Notes: a model not told the origin generated them from the sequence alone. A stretch of 64,000 bases of DNA from DAITQM01 sp036832975 (GCA_036832975.1 DAITQM010000004.1:57687-121686); one strand, 5' to 3'. Counted from the first letter of the stretch, positions 26,146-38,452 are shown. A program made the numbers and translations.

Positions 26146-26607
26146 GCATCATCTGGACGCGACGATGGGTTTTTTGTCCGCAAAATCGATTTTAGGTTTC
26201 ACAATTCGATTGATTTTACGCCCAGTTTGCGATGATTGCAAAAGACAACCCCTATCTGGATTCCGGATCGCGTTTGCAGAGCGTACGCGATCCGGAATGA
26301 CGAGAAACAAATCCGCGTTCGCGGCATGCTAGCATTTTGCCATGTCTTCTTTTCCGTCAGTGATCTTGACTGGCAGCTTGGAGTTTAGATGGGCTGTTCC
26401 TGGCTCCATCTGCGGCATGAAGAAACGGCCAATCGAGGACAGTCATCATCCACAAGCGGAATCATGACTGTCCCCGACTACTGTGTGCAACGATCGGGAT
26501 ATCATGCCTGACCGGCCAGTCGCGTGGCCCGCCACCGGCACGTGGCGCGACCTGAACGGGCGCTATGCTGCGCACGACGCCTGCTCCCGAGCGGCAAGCG
26601 CTGGCGG
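26146..26607. other. non-coding stretch between the integron remnant and the S9 peptidase gene
   Basis: About 460 bp without a supportable gene. It holds a REP-like hairpin (26260-26298) and a second inverted repeat, GGACAGTCAT/ATGACTGTCC (26437-26446 and 26464-26473), with a 17-nt gap. No further integrase homology could be followed past about 26145. Confidence 0.6.
26260..26298. repeat. REP-like hairpin
   Basis: Perfect 14-bp inverted repeat ATTCCGGATCGCGT/ACGCGATCCGGAAT with an 11-nt loop, flanked by CTGG and GACGAG. The GGATTCC...GGAATGAC style is common for dispersed REP sequences. No second copy was seen in this window. Confidence 0.6.
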
Positions 26608-28581
26608 TCAACCGCCGGTTGGTGCTTCCGGCATCGTTCGGTCGAGGAAGTCGAGCAGGGTTCGGTAATACGTCCGGCGGTGATCGTTGTCCCAGATGCC
26701 GTGGCCTTCGCGCGGCAGGGGCAGCCATTCGGGCGGATGGCCGGCGGCGGCCAGGGCGTCGCGCAACGCTTCCGAATGCGCGAACGGTACCTGTTCATCT
26801 GCCGTGCCGTGGGCGAGCAGCACCGGTACTTTGATATCGCTCGCCAGGTGGAGCGGCGAACGGTTTTGTAATTCGGCCAGGTCGTCGCCCAGGACGCGGC
26901 GCAAATACGCCTCGCCACCGCGGCCTCTTTGGATATTGCCTTTTTTGTATAACAATTCCAGATCGTAAGCACCGGCGAAGCCGACCGCGCAGCGATACAA
27001 TTCCGGTTCGCGGGCGGCGGCCATCAGTGCCGCATAGCCACCGAAACTGCCGCCGTAGATGCCGATCCTGTCCGGATCGGCGTAGCCCTCGGCGATCGCC
27101 CAACGTGTTGCATCGGTGATGTCGTCCTGGATCTTGCGCCCCCACTCGCCGTAACCGGCGATCTCGAATGCATCGCCGTAACCGGCGCTGCCGCGGAAAT
27201 TGATTTGCAACACGGCGTAGCCGTGGCGGGCGAACAACTGCACTTCGTTATCGTACCCCCAGTGGTCGCGTACTTGATGCGGCCCGCCATGCGGCATCAC
27301 CAGCAACGGGAACGGCCGGGCCTCGCCGGCCGGCAAGGTCAGATAGCCATGGAGAGTCAAGCCGTCACGGGCGGTCACCACGATCGGCTGCATCGGACGC
27401 ATGGTTTTAGCATCCATCCACGAGCGGGTGCCGAGCAAATAGCTGGCCTTATTGGTTGTGGTATCGAACAAATAATACTCGGCCGGGTGGATGTCGCTGT
27501 CGACTTTGACGATCATCTCGCGGTAATCGTGCGTGCTGCTGGTGATGGCAACGCGCCGCCCGCCGAATGCCGGGACCAGCATTTTGTGGCTGCGCACCAG
27601 CGGATGATCATCGGCACCGATATAGGCATAACTCACTTTGCCGTCGTCGATTTCCGCCACCAACGGGGTGTTGCTGAACGGGTCGGTAAATCTGTAGTCG
27701 AGATCGACGTTAGGACTCGCCGCCACCTCGGTGAGGGCACCGCCGTCCCGTTCGTAGCGATAAATGCCGCGCAATGCCTTGTCGCCACGCGGCCCGGAAA
27801 GCAGCACGGCATTGCCGTCTTCGATCAAAGCCAGCGGTTCGACGTCCACGTTACTGAAACCGGCAAGAGTGAACTCTTGCCATTCGGCACCGGCTTCGGG
27901 GCGGTAGAGGTACTTGCCGGTATTGTCGGCACCGGCGCCGGCAGCAAAGCGCACATTCCCGGCGGCGTCGGCCAGCGGCAGGCTGTTGGGCAGCGGGATC
28001 CGCCCGAGACTGCGCCGCTGGCCGGTATAGACGTTCAACATACTGACTTCCGGCAGCACGCCGGCTTTGAGCCCCGACTCCCCCTCCACCCAGGGATATT
28101 CGGCGATCAAGATCCAATCTTTCTGCTCGGGCAGAATATGGACCATGCTGTGGTTGGCAGCCCGGCGGATTTTTTCCGGGGCACGATAACCGTAGAGGTA
28201 GGCCTGCTTGCTGCCGTCGCGGTTGACGCCGAACAACTCGCCGGTCGAGACGGGCTGTTCCTCGTAGCCAAGGTCGGTGGCAATCTGGTAAACGACGCGC
28301 TCGTCGTTGACCCATGTGAAATCGATAACGTGGCCGTTTTCGATGGCTCGCGCGCCACCGGTCAGCTTCATGTCACGGCGGCGCAAAAAGCCGAGAACTT
28401 GTTTGTTCTTCTGGTAAAAAAGCACGGCTAAATAAGCCCCGTCGGGCGAAATTTCGACGCTCAAAAATTCATCGTCGCGGATAAAATCGTCGAGCGAGTC
28501 AAGCGGCTGGGACGCGGCGGCGACCACCGGCCAGGCCATCGGCAGCCACCACATCAACAGCAAAAAACGTGAGAAACGCAT
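26608..28581 (-). CDS. S9 family prolyl oligopeptidase-type peptidase, secreted
   Basis: Serine peptidase of the prolyl oligopeptidase/dipeptidyl aminopeptidase group. The 657-aa protein has an N-terminal signal peptide (MRFSRFLLLMWW... to about residue 25), a beta-propeller half and a C-terminal alpha/beta hydrolase domain. The nucleophile is in GIYGGSFGGYAALM, the Asp likely in GTADEQVPF and the His in REGHGIWD. The start at 28581 gives a signal peptide directly after GGAG; a 12-residue upstream extension spoils it. It is monocistronic and divergent from plsB across 163 bp. Peptide scavenging in the periplasm is the expected role. Confidence 0.9.
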   Translation of the reverse strand: MRFSRFLLLMWWLPMAWPVVAAASQPLDSLDDFIRDDEFLSVEISPDGAYLAVLFYQKNKQVLGFLRRRDMKLTGGARAIENGHVIDFTWVNDERVVYQIATDLGYEEQPVSTGELFGVNRDGSKQAYLYGYRAPEKIRRAANHSMVHILPEQKDWILIAEYPWVEGESGLKAGVLPEVSMLNVYTGQRRSLGRIPLPNSLPLADAAGNVRFAAGAGADNTGKYLYRPEAGAEWQEFTLAGFSNVDVEPLALIEDGNAVLLSGPRGDKALRGIYRYERDGGALTEVAASPNVDLDYRFTDPFSNTPLVAEIDDGKVSYAYIGADDHPLVRSHKMLVPAFGGRRVAITSSTHDYREMIVKVDSDIHPAEYYLFDTTTNKASYLLGTRSWMDAKTMRPMQPIVVTARDGLTLHGYLTLPAGEARPFPLLVMPHGGPHQVRDHWGYDNEVQLFARHGYAVLQINFRGSAGYGDAFEIAGYGEWGRKIQDDITDATRWAIAEGYADPDRIGIYGGSFGGYAALMAAAREPELYRCAVGFAGAYDLELLYKKGNIQRGRGGEAYLRRVLGDDLAELQNRSPLHLASDIKVPVLLAHGTADEQVPFAHSEALRDALAAAGHPPEWLPLPREGHGIWDNDHRRTYYRTLLDFLDRTMPEAPTGG

Positions 28582-28744
28582 TGTTCTTCTCCACAAAAAG
28601 TGAATCGAATCAATCATTTATTTTACATTTCCCTATCCCCGACTGCTAGCATAACACCGCCGCACGGCGGGCCGCAAACCGCGCCGGCGACCCTTCTCAG
28701 GCGGCGGTTGCTACAATACCGGCCCGTTTCGAGATGGTCGATCG

Positions 28745-31372
28745 ATGCCCGATACCCTGCCCCGCGCCGACTGGTCGTGGCCCGTTCGTCTGACGATGCC
28801 GCTGTGGCGGCGATTGCTCCGTTTTCTGGTCCGCGCCCGCTCCGTACCGCAGCCGCTCAGCGAACTCGGCATCGACCCGGCCAAGCCCGTGCTCTATGTC
28901 CTCGAAGCCCACGGTCTGGCCTCCTATCTGATCCTCGAAATGACTTGCCGGGACGAAGGGCTGCCGCTGCCCGGCGCGCCGCTCGGCGCCGACAAAATCG
29001 TTCTGCCGCGCAGCTACGGCGCGGTCAAACGCTACCGGGGAATCTTCCTGCAACGACTGCAAGCGCGTCGCGCGTCGCGCACGGTGCGCTATCTACTCGC
29101 GGCGCACGCCAAAGATCCTACGCTCGATGCGCAAATCGTGCCGGTCAGCGTGCTGATCGGCCGCGCCCCGGACAAGGAATCGCGCCTGACCAAGGTGCTG
29201 TTTTCGGAAAACTGGGAACTCGGCGGCCGCCTGCGCCGCCTGCTCAGCCTGATCGTCAACGGCCGCGCCACATTCGTCCATTTCGGCACGCCGCTCGTCG
29301 TCTCCGAACTCACCGCCCAGGGATTCAGCGGCGAGCAATTGCTGCGCCGTGTCATGCGCAGCCTGCGCACCACGTTCCGCCGCACCCGAACCGCGGCGAT
29401 CGGACCGGACCGCTCGCACCGGCGGACGCTGATCGAACGCCTGCTGAAAGCCGACAGCGTGCAGGAAGCGATCGCCGCGCAAGCCAAGCGCGATCAAATC
29501 AGCCGCGACGAAGCCGAGGAGCAGGCCCGGCGATTTGCCTGGGAGATCGCCGCCGATTATTCGTTCACCTTCGTGCGGGCGATGGAAATCCTGCTGACCT
29601 GGTTCTGGAACAAGATTTACCGCGGCGTCGAAGTGCACCATTTCAATCTTTTCCAGCGCGCCGCGCCGGGGCACGAAGTGATTTACGTACCGTGCCACCG
29701 CAGCCACATCGACTATCTTGTACTGTCGTACATTCTTTACCAACGCGGCTTCGTCCCGCCACACGTCGCCGCCGGGGTCAATCTCAACATGCCGTTCGTC
29801 GGGCCGCTTTTACGCCGCGGCGGGGCTTTCTTCCTGCGCCGCAGTTTCCGCTCGCAACCGCTTTACGCGGCGGTCTTCAGCGAATACACCGCTTTACTGC
29901 TCAACAAGGGCGTACACATCGAGTTTTTCCCGGAAGGCACCCGCAGTCGAACCGGCCGCCTGCTGCCACCGCGCGCCGGCCTTTTAGCTATCACCGTACG
30001 CGGCCATCTGCAAGCACCGCGCCGGCCGCTGCTCTATCAGCCGGTAAACATCGGATACGAGCGCCTGGTCGAAGGCGGCGCCTATACCCGCGAACTCTAC
30101 GGCCAGAGCAAGAAAAAAGAAACGGTGTGGGATCTGCTGAGCACCGTGTTCGGCATCATCCGCCGCAATCACGGCCAGGTGCACGTCAGTTTCAGCGAAC
30201 CGATCCTGCTCGACGAAATGCTCGAGCGCCGCGACCCTGAATGGCGCGATTCGGCCGCCGCCGGGCGCCCGGCATGGCTGCCCGCAGTGGTCGATGAACT
30301 GGCCAATCGGATCGCCACCGGCATCAATCAAGCGACGCACGCCAATCCGGTCAGCCTGCTGGCGGCCGCCCTGCTCGCCACGCGCCTGCGGGCCATGGAC
30401 GAGGTCGTACTGTGCGACGTGCTGGCCAAGTATCAAAAACTGCTGAGCCTGTTCGCTTACGCCCCGCGCATCACGGTCAGCGCCATCGAACCGGCCGGGA
30501 TCATCGCCTACGGCCTCGACCTCGAAATCATTGAGCGTCTCGAACACCCGCTGGGGGCCATCATCCGCATCCCGCCGCGGGTCACCAGTCAGTTGACCTA
30601 CTACCGCAACAACATCGCTCACCTGCTGGCGTTGCCGTCGCTGATCGCCTCATGCTTCATGAACGCCGCCGAGATCAGAACAAACCGGCTGCGCGAGCTA
30701 GTGACGGCGATTTATCCTTTTTTGAAAAACGAACTTTACCTGCCGTGGCTGGTCGAGGATCTGCCGGCGGTGCTCGACCACTACATCCAAGCGATGATCG
30801 ACAACGGTCTTTTGTACCGCAGCGACGACCAAGCGATGCTGATGCGCGCCACCGGCGGTTCGGACAGCGCATTTTATTTGCGCAACATGGCCCGCACCCT
30901 AATCCAGACGCTCGAACGCTATTACATCACGTTCGCCATTTTGGACAAGAACGGCTCGGGCACGCTGAGCCGCGCCGAACTGGAAAAGCTCGGCGCCCAA
31001 ACCGCCGAACGGATCGGACTTTTGCTGGAATACGAAACGCCGGAGTTCGCCGATCAGACCCTGTTTCGCCAGTTCATCGATATCCTGACCCGTCGCGGCA
31101 TCATCAGCCGCGACGACGAAGGCCGGCTGATCTTCGATCAGCGCCTGACCCAGTTCGCGGTCGATGCGAAATTGATCCTCGGCAAGGAATTGCGCCACAG
31201 CATCCTGCACATCACACCGACACTGGGACCCAAACCCCCGGCCGGTGGGGCGGCGCAAGCGACAGGGCCGGAAGCGGCGGCGCCCAATCCGCCGGCGCCG
31301 GCTGGCGCAAACCCGCCGCCGGCGGCATCGTCTCAGGCGTCGAGGTCGGGAATCAACCGGCTTTCCCAGTAG
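28745..31372 (+). CDS. plsB: glycerol-3-phosphate 1-O-acyltransferase
   Basis: Membrane-associated acyltransferase that makes 1-acyl-glycerol-3-phosphate, the first step of phospholipid synthesis. At 875 aa it is the large PlsB type. Acyltransferase blocks are in order: HRSHID (block I, His and Asp catalytic), FFLRRSFR (block II), FPEGTRSRTGRLLPP (block III) and QPVNIGYE (block IV). The C-terminal tail is Ala/Pro-rich (from about residue 835) and looks disordered; it overlaps the convergent ydcH gene by 40 bp. A possible -10 TACAAT lies at 28712-28717. PlsB of this size points to Gammaproteobacteria. Confidence 0.95.
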   Translation: MPDTLPRADWSWPVRLTMPLWRRLLRFLVRARSVPQPLSELGIDPAKPVLYVLEAHGLASYLILEMTCRDEGLPLPGAPLGADKIVLPRSYGAVKRYRGIFLQRLQARRASRTVRYLLAAHAKDPTLDAQIVPVSVLIGRAPDKESRLTKVLFSENWELGGRLRRLLSLIVNGRATFVHFGTPLVVSELTAQGFSGEQLLRRVMRSLRTTFRRTRTAAIGPDRSHRRTLIERLLKADSVQEAIAAQAKRDQISRDEAEEQARRFAWEIAADYSFTFVRAMEILLTWFWNKIYRGVEVHHFNLFQRAAPGHEVIYVPCHRSHIDYLVLSYILYQRGFVPPHVAAGVNLNMPFVGPLLRRGGAFFLRRSFRSQPLYAAVFSEYTALLLNKGVHIEFFPEGTRSRTGRLLPPRAGLLAITVRGHLQAPRRPLLYQPVNIGYERLVEGGAYTRELYGQSKKKETVWDLLSTVFGIIRRNHGQVHVSFSEPILLDEMLERRDPEWRDSAAAGRPAWLPAVVDELANRIATGINQATHANPVSLLAAALLATRLRAMDEVVLCDVLAKYQKLLSLFAYAPRITVSAIEPAGIIAYGLDLEIIERLEHPLGAIIRIPPRVTSQLTYYRNNIAHLLALPSLIASCFMNAAEIRTNRLRELVTAIYPFLKNELYLPWLVEDLPAVLDHYIQAMIDNGLLYRSDDQAMLMRATGGSDSAFYLRNMARTLIQTLERYYITFAILDKNGSGTLSRAELEKLGAQTAERIGLLLEYETPEFADQTLFRQFIDILTRRGIISRDDEGRLIFDQRLTQFAVDAKLILGKELRHSILHITPTLGPKPPAGGAAQATGPEAAAPNPPAPAGANPPPAASSQASRSGINRLSQ

Positions 31373-31545
31373 GCGAGCTGATCGCGCAGCCTGAGCTTGC
31401 GTTTTTTCAACCGGGTCAAGGCCAACTGGTCGCCGCCGGGGTGGGCGGCCAGCGTCGAAATCGCCAGATCCAAGTCGCGGTGCTCCACGCGCAAGCGGCG
31501 GATCATGGCGGCGATTTCTTCGGTCGATGGCGTATTCGCCGGCAC
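31333..31545 (-). CDS. ydcH: YdcH family (DUF465) small coiled-coil protein
   Basis: A 70-aa highly charged helical protein with the DUF465 pattern: I-x-x-L-x-x-EHRDLD near residues 17-27 and LKKRKLRLRDQLAYWE in the second helix. Members form short helical hairpins; function is unknown. The gene is convergent with and overlaps the 3' end of plsB by 40 bp. Confidence 0.85.
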   Translation of the reverse strand: MPANTPSTEEIAAMIRRLRVEHRDLDLAISTLAAHPGGDQLALTRLKKRKLRLRDQLAYWESRLIPDLDA

Positions 31546-31637
31546 TCGATATGACTGCGGGTTGGGTTAAACTCCGCCCCTATCATAATGCAATCTAACC
31601 GCGCCGATGCGATGAACCGTTCCGCTGCACTCGCTAG

Positions 31638-31680
31638 CTTGACCGAGAATTCCGGGAATCTATGCAACAATTGGGTAAAC
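31638..31680 (+). repeat. dispersed repeat, copy 1
   Basis: CTTGACCGAGAAT...ATGCAACAATTGGGT is nearly identical to the reverse complement of 62987-63028, and its last 20 bp recur at 42035-42054. It lies upstream of the TRAP binding protein gene. A hairpin CGGCCGT-gaa-ACGGCCG follows at 31683-31699. Confidence 0.7.
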
Positions 31681-31724
31681 GCCGGCCGTGAAACGGCCGC
31701 AATTCAAGAACAGGAAGCCCTGGC

Positions 31725-32825
31725 ATGATCGAACGCCGAAAATTCATCCACCATACCGCTGTCGCCCTCGGCGGCGCCGCCCTCGCCGGTTGCGCACCGC
31801 GCACCGGACAAAACGGCGACTGCGCCCAGGACGCGGCGGCGAATGCCCGGCGCTGGAAAATGGTGACCACCTGGCCGCGGGATTTTCCCGGCCTGGGCGG
31901 CGGTGCGCGTCGCCTGGCCGAAGCCATCACGCAGATGAGCGGCGGCCGGCTGACCGTGACCGTGTACGGCGCCAACGAATTCGTCCCGGCGTTCGAAGTG
32001 TTCGACGCGGTGGCGAGCGGCACTGCCGAACTCGGCCACGGCGCCGCCTATTATTGGAAAGGCAAGGCGCCGGCGGCGCAGTTGTTCGGCAGCGTACCGT
32101 TCGGCATGACCGCGACCGAAGTCAACGGCTGGCTCTACTACGGCGGCGGTTTGGATCTGTGGCGCGAGGTTTATGCGCCGTTCGGCGTCGTCCCCTACCC
32201 GGCCGGCAACTCCGGCACCCAGATGGGCGGCTGGTTCAAGCGCGAAATCCAAACGCCGGAGGATCTCATCGGTTTAAAAATGCGCATTCCCGGACTCGGC
32301 GGCGAAGTCTTGCAAAAAGTCGGCGGCCTGCCGGTCAACATCCCAGGCGGCGATCTTTACACCGCGATCCAGACCGGGGCGATCGACGCGCTGGAATGGG
32401 TCGGCCCGTGGAACGACCTGTCGTTCGGCTTGCAGCAGGCTGCCCGTTTTTATTACTACCCGGGCTGGCAGGAACCCGGCTCGATACTCGAGTGCATCGT
32501 CAACCGTCAGGCGCTGGAGCAACTGCCGGACGACTTGCAAATGATCGTCTCCGTCGCGTGCCAGGCGATCACCCAGGACATGCAGGCCGAGTTCGCATCG
32601 CGCAACGCCCAGGCGTTGACCGCCCTGACCGAAGAACACGGCGTCGAACTCAGATCATTTCCGCCGGCGGTAATCGAGGCGCTGAAGAAAGCCGCCGGCG
32701 AAGTGCTCGCCGAACTCGCCACGCGCGACCCGCTCGCCGCAAAAGTCCTCGAATCGTACCGGGCTTTCGAACGCCAAGTCCGCCCGTGGACGGCGGTCTC
32801 GGAACAGGCTTACCGGGCGATTTAG
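31725..32825 (+). CDS. TRAP transporter substrate-binding lipoprotein, DctP/TakP type
   Basis: Periplasmic solute receptor for a TRAP transporter, most like TakP-type binders of 2-oxo acids. It is 366 aa. The N-terminus has a twin-arginine-like signal (RRKFIHHTAVALGG) ending in a lipobox LAGC (Cys23). The mature part shows WPRDFPGLGGGARRLAE, GTAELGHGAAYYW, the ligand-binding Arg in LKMRIPGLGGEVLQKVG and IDALEWVGPWND. No dctQ/dctM membrane genes are in the window, so it is an orphan receptor here. Substrate is inference. Confidence 0.88.
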   Translation: MIERRKFIHHTAVALGGAALAGCAPRTGQNGDCAQDAAANARRWKMVTTWPRDFPGLGGGARRLAEAITQMSGGRLTVTVYGANEFVPAFEVFDAVASGTAELGHGAAYYWKGKAPAAQLFGSVPFGMTATEVNGWLYYGGGLDLWREVYAPFGVVPYPAGNSGTQMGGWFKREIQTPEDLIGLKMRIPGLGGEVLQKVGGLPVNIPGGDLYTAIQTGAIDALEWVGPWNDLSFGLQQAARFYYYPGWQEPGSILECIVNRQALEQLPDDLQMIVSVACQAITQDMQAEFASRNAQALTALTEEHGVELRSFPPAVIEALKKAAGEVLAELATRDPLAAKVLESYRAFERQVRPWTAVSEQAYRAI

Positions 32826-32877
32826 GAAAATCTGCTGCACGCTGTCCAGGCTCATCGGGACAACCGGCAAGCGCGCG

Positions 32878-33658
32878 TTATTTCGCCTTCGGATTTTCCG
32901 GCTCGTCCGCCGCCGGGTCGATCAGTTCGCGGCAATGGAATACGGTCTGGTGTTCGACGATCGCGTCGCCGGCGCCCTGGCCGCGGGCATAACGCTTGCG
33001 CCAAATCCTATCGCGTTCGACGTCCATCGTGCCGCCGCCTTGTTCGACGCTCTGCCGTTGGTCGCGGTAACCCTGATCCCGCGACGCGGCCCATTCGGTG
33101 AAGCGCCGCTTGAGTTCCGGATCGCCGTCCCAGTCGGCGGGGCGCAGTTCGAACTCGTCGAGGGCGCCGAGCGGATAGGGAAAAATCCGGCCGATCGGTT
33201 CGCCTTCCTCGAAGCGGATGGCGCGATTGGGTTCGGTCAAACGCCAACTCATCGTGAACGGGTAAGGCAGCCAATCGGTGCGCACGAAGCCGTCGAGCGG
33301 CACGATGCCGGTTTTGTCGTGATTGGCCGGGCCGGTGATGACCATGCCGTATTCCGGCGGTGTTCTGAACAGGTAAGGCAACTCCCAGGTGAGGACGCCG
33401 TTGCCGAAATGCGTTTTCGGGCCCCAACGGTGGCGGCGCTCGGTCCATACCTTGAGATGCGCCAGATCGCTCATCCCGCTCCAGTAGAACTCGGCGGTGA
33501 CCGGATTGAGAATTTCCCAACCCATCGTGTTGGCGGCGCTGAGCGGGATGCAGCGGTAGGCATAGCGTTCCGGCGTGCGGTCCATCCAGTCGCGCCCCGG
33601 GCGCGCCGGTCTGAGCCGGCGTAGTTCGTCGCGCCCGGCGCCAGGCAGCAGATAGATT

Positions 33659-33675
<17 letters not shown>
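32878..33675 (-). CDS. DUF6065 family protein
   Basis: A 265-aa soluble protein that resembles the DUF6065 family: MTPEIKIYLLPGAG start, DWMDRTPERYAYRCIPL, GWEILNP, a central GVLTWELPYLFRTPPEYG block, and WADWDG-like acidic/aromatic residues later. Function is unknown; members often sit near biosynthetic or post-translational modification genes, but here the neighbour is gyrA. The chosen ATG overlaps the last 17 bp of gyrA, so translation is probably coupled. A 23-codon upstream extension exists entirely within gyrA and was not used. Confidence 0.75.
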
Positions 33676-36277
<2,602 letters not shown>

Positions 36278-36371
36278 CGGAAAGGGTCTCTTCAAGACAA
36301 CGCTGGCCGGCGTAACTCACTGTTTTTATTGATAAAAAAACCACAGGAACCCGGCCGGACAAAGATCGTTC

Positions 36372-36380
36372 ATTATACCA
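36372..36380 (-). promoter_or_regulatory. extended -10 promoter of gyrA
   Basis: On the - strand TGGTATAAT, a TGn extension plus a perfect TATAAT, lies about 95 nt upstream of the gyrA ATG. No clear -35, as is common for extended -10 promoters. It sits in the divergent region shared with the cyclophilin gene. Confidence 0.55.
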
Positions 36381-36493
36381 TGAAGCCTTGTTTTTCGGGG
36401 TGCCATGCAGGCTCGAATACAGCGCCTGATGCACTGCGGACGACAGCCGGGTATCATGGCGCCGTCTCGCTCACCAAGCAGGATTGATCGACC

Positions 36494-37117
36494 ATGTACA
36501 AGCATCTGACTTTGTTGTTCGGCGCGGTGCTCAGCACTGCGGCCGGCGCCCAACCGGCGCCCAGTGAAAACGCCCCGGCAGCGACCACCGGCGAGGGCAA
36601 CCCCGTCGTACGCCTGACCACTTCCAAAGGGGTGATCGATATCGAGCTTTACCCCGACAAAGCGCCCGAAACCGTCGCCAACTTTCTCAAATACGTCGAA
36701 TCCGGCTTCTATGACGGCACGATATTCCACCGCGTGATCAGCCATTTCATGATCCAGGGTGGCGGCTTCACGGCCGATATGCAGCAAAAACCGACGCGCC
36801 CGCCGATCACCAATGAAGCCGATAACGGCCTGGCCAACGCCCGCGGCACCATCGCCATGGCCCGCACCGGCGACCCGCACAGCGCCACGGCGCAGTTTTT
36901 CATCAACGTCCAGGACAACAGCGCCCTCAACCACCGCAACAAGGTGACGCCGCAAGGCTGGGGTTATGCGGTGTTCGGCAAAGTGATCGCCGGCATGGAA
37001 GTGGTGGACGACATCCGTTTCGTGCCGACCGGCAACCGCGGCATGCTCCAGGACGTGCCCATCGAAACCGTCACGATCGAGCACGCCGAAGTGCGCAAAC
37101 CGGCCGGCGGCGAGTGA
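36494..37117 (+). CDS. ppiA: periplasmic peptidyl-prolyl cis-trans isomerase, cyclophilin type
   Basis: Catalyses proline isomerisation during folding in the periplasm. The 207-aa precursor has a signal peptide (MYKHLTLLFGAVLSTAAGAQ, about 19 residues) and a cyclophilin domain with the active-site Arg in FHRVISHFMIQGG and AQFFINV. The Trp of eukaryotic cyclophilins is replaced, as usual in bacterial PpiA. It overlaps lpxH by 4 bp (GTGA), so the two are coupled, a common pair in proteobacteria. Confidence 0.93.
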   Translation: MYKHLTLLFGAVLSTAAGAQPAPSENAPAATTGEGNPVVRLTTSKGVIDIELYPDKAPETVANFLKYVESGFYDGTIFHRVISHFMIQGGGFTADMQQKPTRPPITNEADNGLANARGTIAMARTGDPHSATAQFFINVQDNSALNHRNKVTPQGWGYAVFGKVIAGMEVVDDIRFVPTGNRGMLQDVPIETVTIEHAEVRKPAGGE

Positions 37118-37851
37118 AGCGCGGCGAACTGCTCTTTCTTTCCGACGTTCATCTGGAATCGCCCGACCAGCCGGCCTTCGGCTGGCTTTGCGAGACCCTC
37201 GCTGCCGCCCGCCAACGGGCGGCGGCGGTTTATATCCTCGGCGACCTGTTCGAGGCGTGGATCGGCGACGACGCACCGGGCGCGGTGGGCGAAGGGCTGG
37301 CGCCGGTGCTCGCCGCCCTGCCGGCGAGCGGCGTGCCGGTCTTTTTCCTGCACGGCAATCGTGATTTTTTGCTCGGTGAACGCTATGCCGCGGCCTCGGG
37401 CATGACGCTGCTCGACGGCCCGGCGGTCATCACGATCGGTACCGCGCGCGTCCTTGCGCTGCACGGCGACGAACTGTGCACCGGCGATACCGCCTACCAG
37501 GCTTTTCGCGCCGAAGTCCGCGATCCGGCCTGGCAACGCGCTTTTCTGACCCGGCCAGCCGCCGAAAGACGCGATCTGGCGCGCCGGGCCCGCGACGCCA
37601 GTTCACTGGCCACTGCCGGCAAACCCGCGGCCATCATGGACGTCGAGCCGGCAACGGTCAGCGCCTGGCTGGCCCGCCACGCTGTGCAGTACATGATCCA
37701 CGGCCATACCCATCGCCCGGCGCTGCACCGTACAACGCCCGCCCCCGGCGTCACCGCCTGGCGCCGTGTGCTCGGCGCCTGGGAGAACCAGGCCATGGCC
37801 CACTGGATCCGGCCGGCGTACTTTCCCGATCCTCAAGCGCCAGGACTGTAG
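37114..37851 (+). CDS. lpxH: UDP-2,3-diacylglucosamine hydrolase
   Basis: Calcineurin-like phosphoesterase that cleaves UDP-2,3-diacylglucosamine to lipid X in lipid A synthesis. It is 245 aa. Metal-binding motifs are complete: SDVHLE, GDLFEAWIGDD, GNRDFL, HGDELCTGD and HGHTHRPAL. The start is GTG overlapping the ppiA stop. It implies an LPS-bearing outer membrane. The 3' end overlaps the convergent deaminase gene by 19 bp. Confidence 0.94.
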   Translation: MKRGELLFLSDVHLESPDQPAFGWLCETLAAARQRAAAVYILGDLFEAWIGDDAPGAVGEGLAPVLAALPASGVPVFFLHGNRDFLLGERYAAASGMTLLDGPAVITIGTARVLALHGDELCTGDTAYQAFRAEVRDPAWQRAFLTRPAAERRDLARRARDASSLATAGKPAAIMDVEPATVSAWLARHAVQYMIHGHTHRPALHRTTPAPGVTAWRRVLGAWENQAMAHWIRPAYFPDPQAPGL

Positions 37852-38432
37852 ATCACGCCACCGGCCGCGGCGTAAGCGGCGAGCACCGCCCGCGCCCGCT
37901 CGCGCTGCACACCGGTCACCACCTCGATGCCGCGGTGGCGCATCGCGCCCGGCCAGTCGTCCGGTTTCGGCCCCTCATCGAACCCCGCAGCTTCGGCGTC
38001 CACACCCCGCGCTCCGCACACCAGCCGCCTGACGCCCGACCACAGCGTTGCGCCGAGACACATCAGGCACGGCTCGCACGAAGTGACCAAAGTCAGATCG
38101 GCCGCCGATAAATCCCAGCCGCCGAGCCGGCGTTGGGCCAGCGTCAAGGCGACGACCTCGGCGTGCAGGGCCGAAAGATTCGAAGCCAGCACCAGATTGA
38201 CCCCGGCCGCGACCTGTTCCAGCGTCGCCGAGACGACGACCCGCGCCCCGAACGGCCCGCCGAGTCCCGCCGCCGCCCCGTCCCGGCCGAGATCGATCGC
38301 CGCCCCCATCGCCTCGTTCAGATCCCGGAAGCGACGCGGCACCAAAGCCGCCCGCAGCAATTCCGGCAGCACAACGCGCAGCTCGCCGCCGCCATCGCGT
38401 TCGTCCCCTTTGCCGTTATCCCGTTCGTTCAT
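37833..38432 (-). CDS. nucleoside deaminase, zinc cytidine/deoxycytidylate deaminase-like fold
   Basis: A 199-aa zinc-dependent deaminase. The catalytic HAE is in ALHAEVVAL and the zinc cysteines are in SCEPCLMCLG, as in guanine/tRNA adenosine/cytosine deaminases. The C-terminus (GIEVVTGVQRERARAVL) resembles the GuaD/nucleoside deaminase group. The substrate is not evident. The ATG at 38432 is chosen because upstream in-frame sequence overlaps rlmB and is not family-like. A polar, low-complexity N-terminus (NERDNGKGDERDGG) is odd and the true start might be slightly downstream. Confidence 0.82.
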   Translation of the reverse strand: MNERDNGKGDERDGGGELRVVLPELLRAALVPRRFRDLNEAMGAAIDLGRDGAAAGLGGPFGARVVVSATLEQVAAGVNLVLASNLSALHAEVVALTLAQRRLGGWDLSAADLTLVTSCEPCLMCLGATLWSGVRRLVCGARGVDAEAAGFDEGPKPDDWPGAMRHRGIEVVTGVQRERARAVLAAYAAAGGVIYSPGA

Positions 38433-38452
38433 CCGTTCAAATCCGCTCGTTG

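Noticed and set aside
27205..28431. 408-codon open frame antisense to the S9 peptidase
   Set aside because: Composition is that of a reverse-frame shadow and no motif is present.
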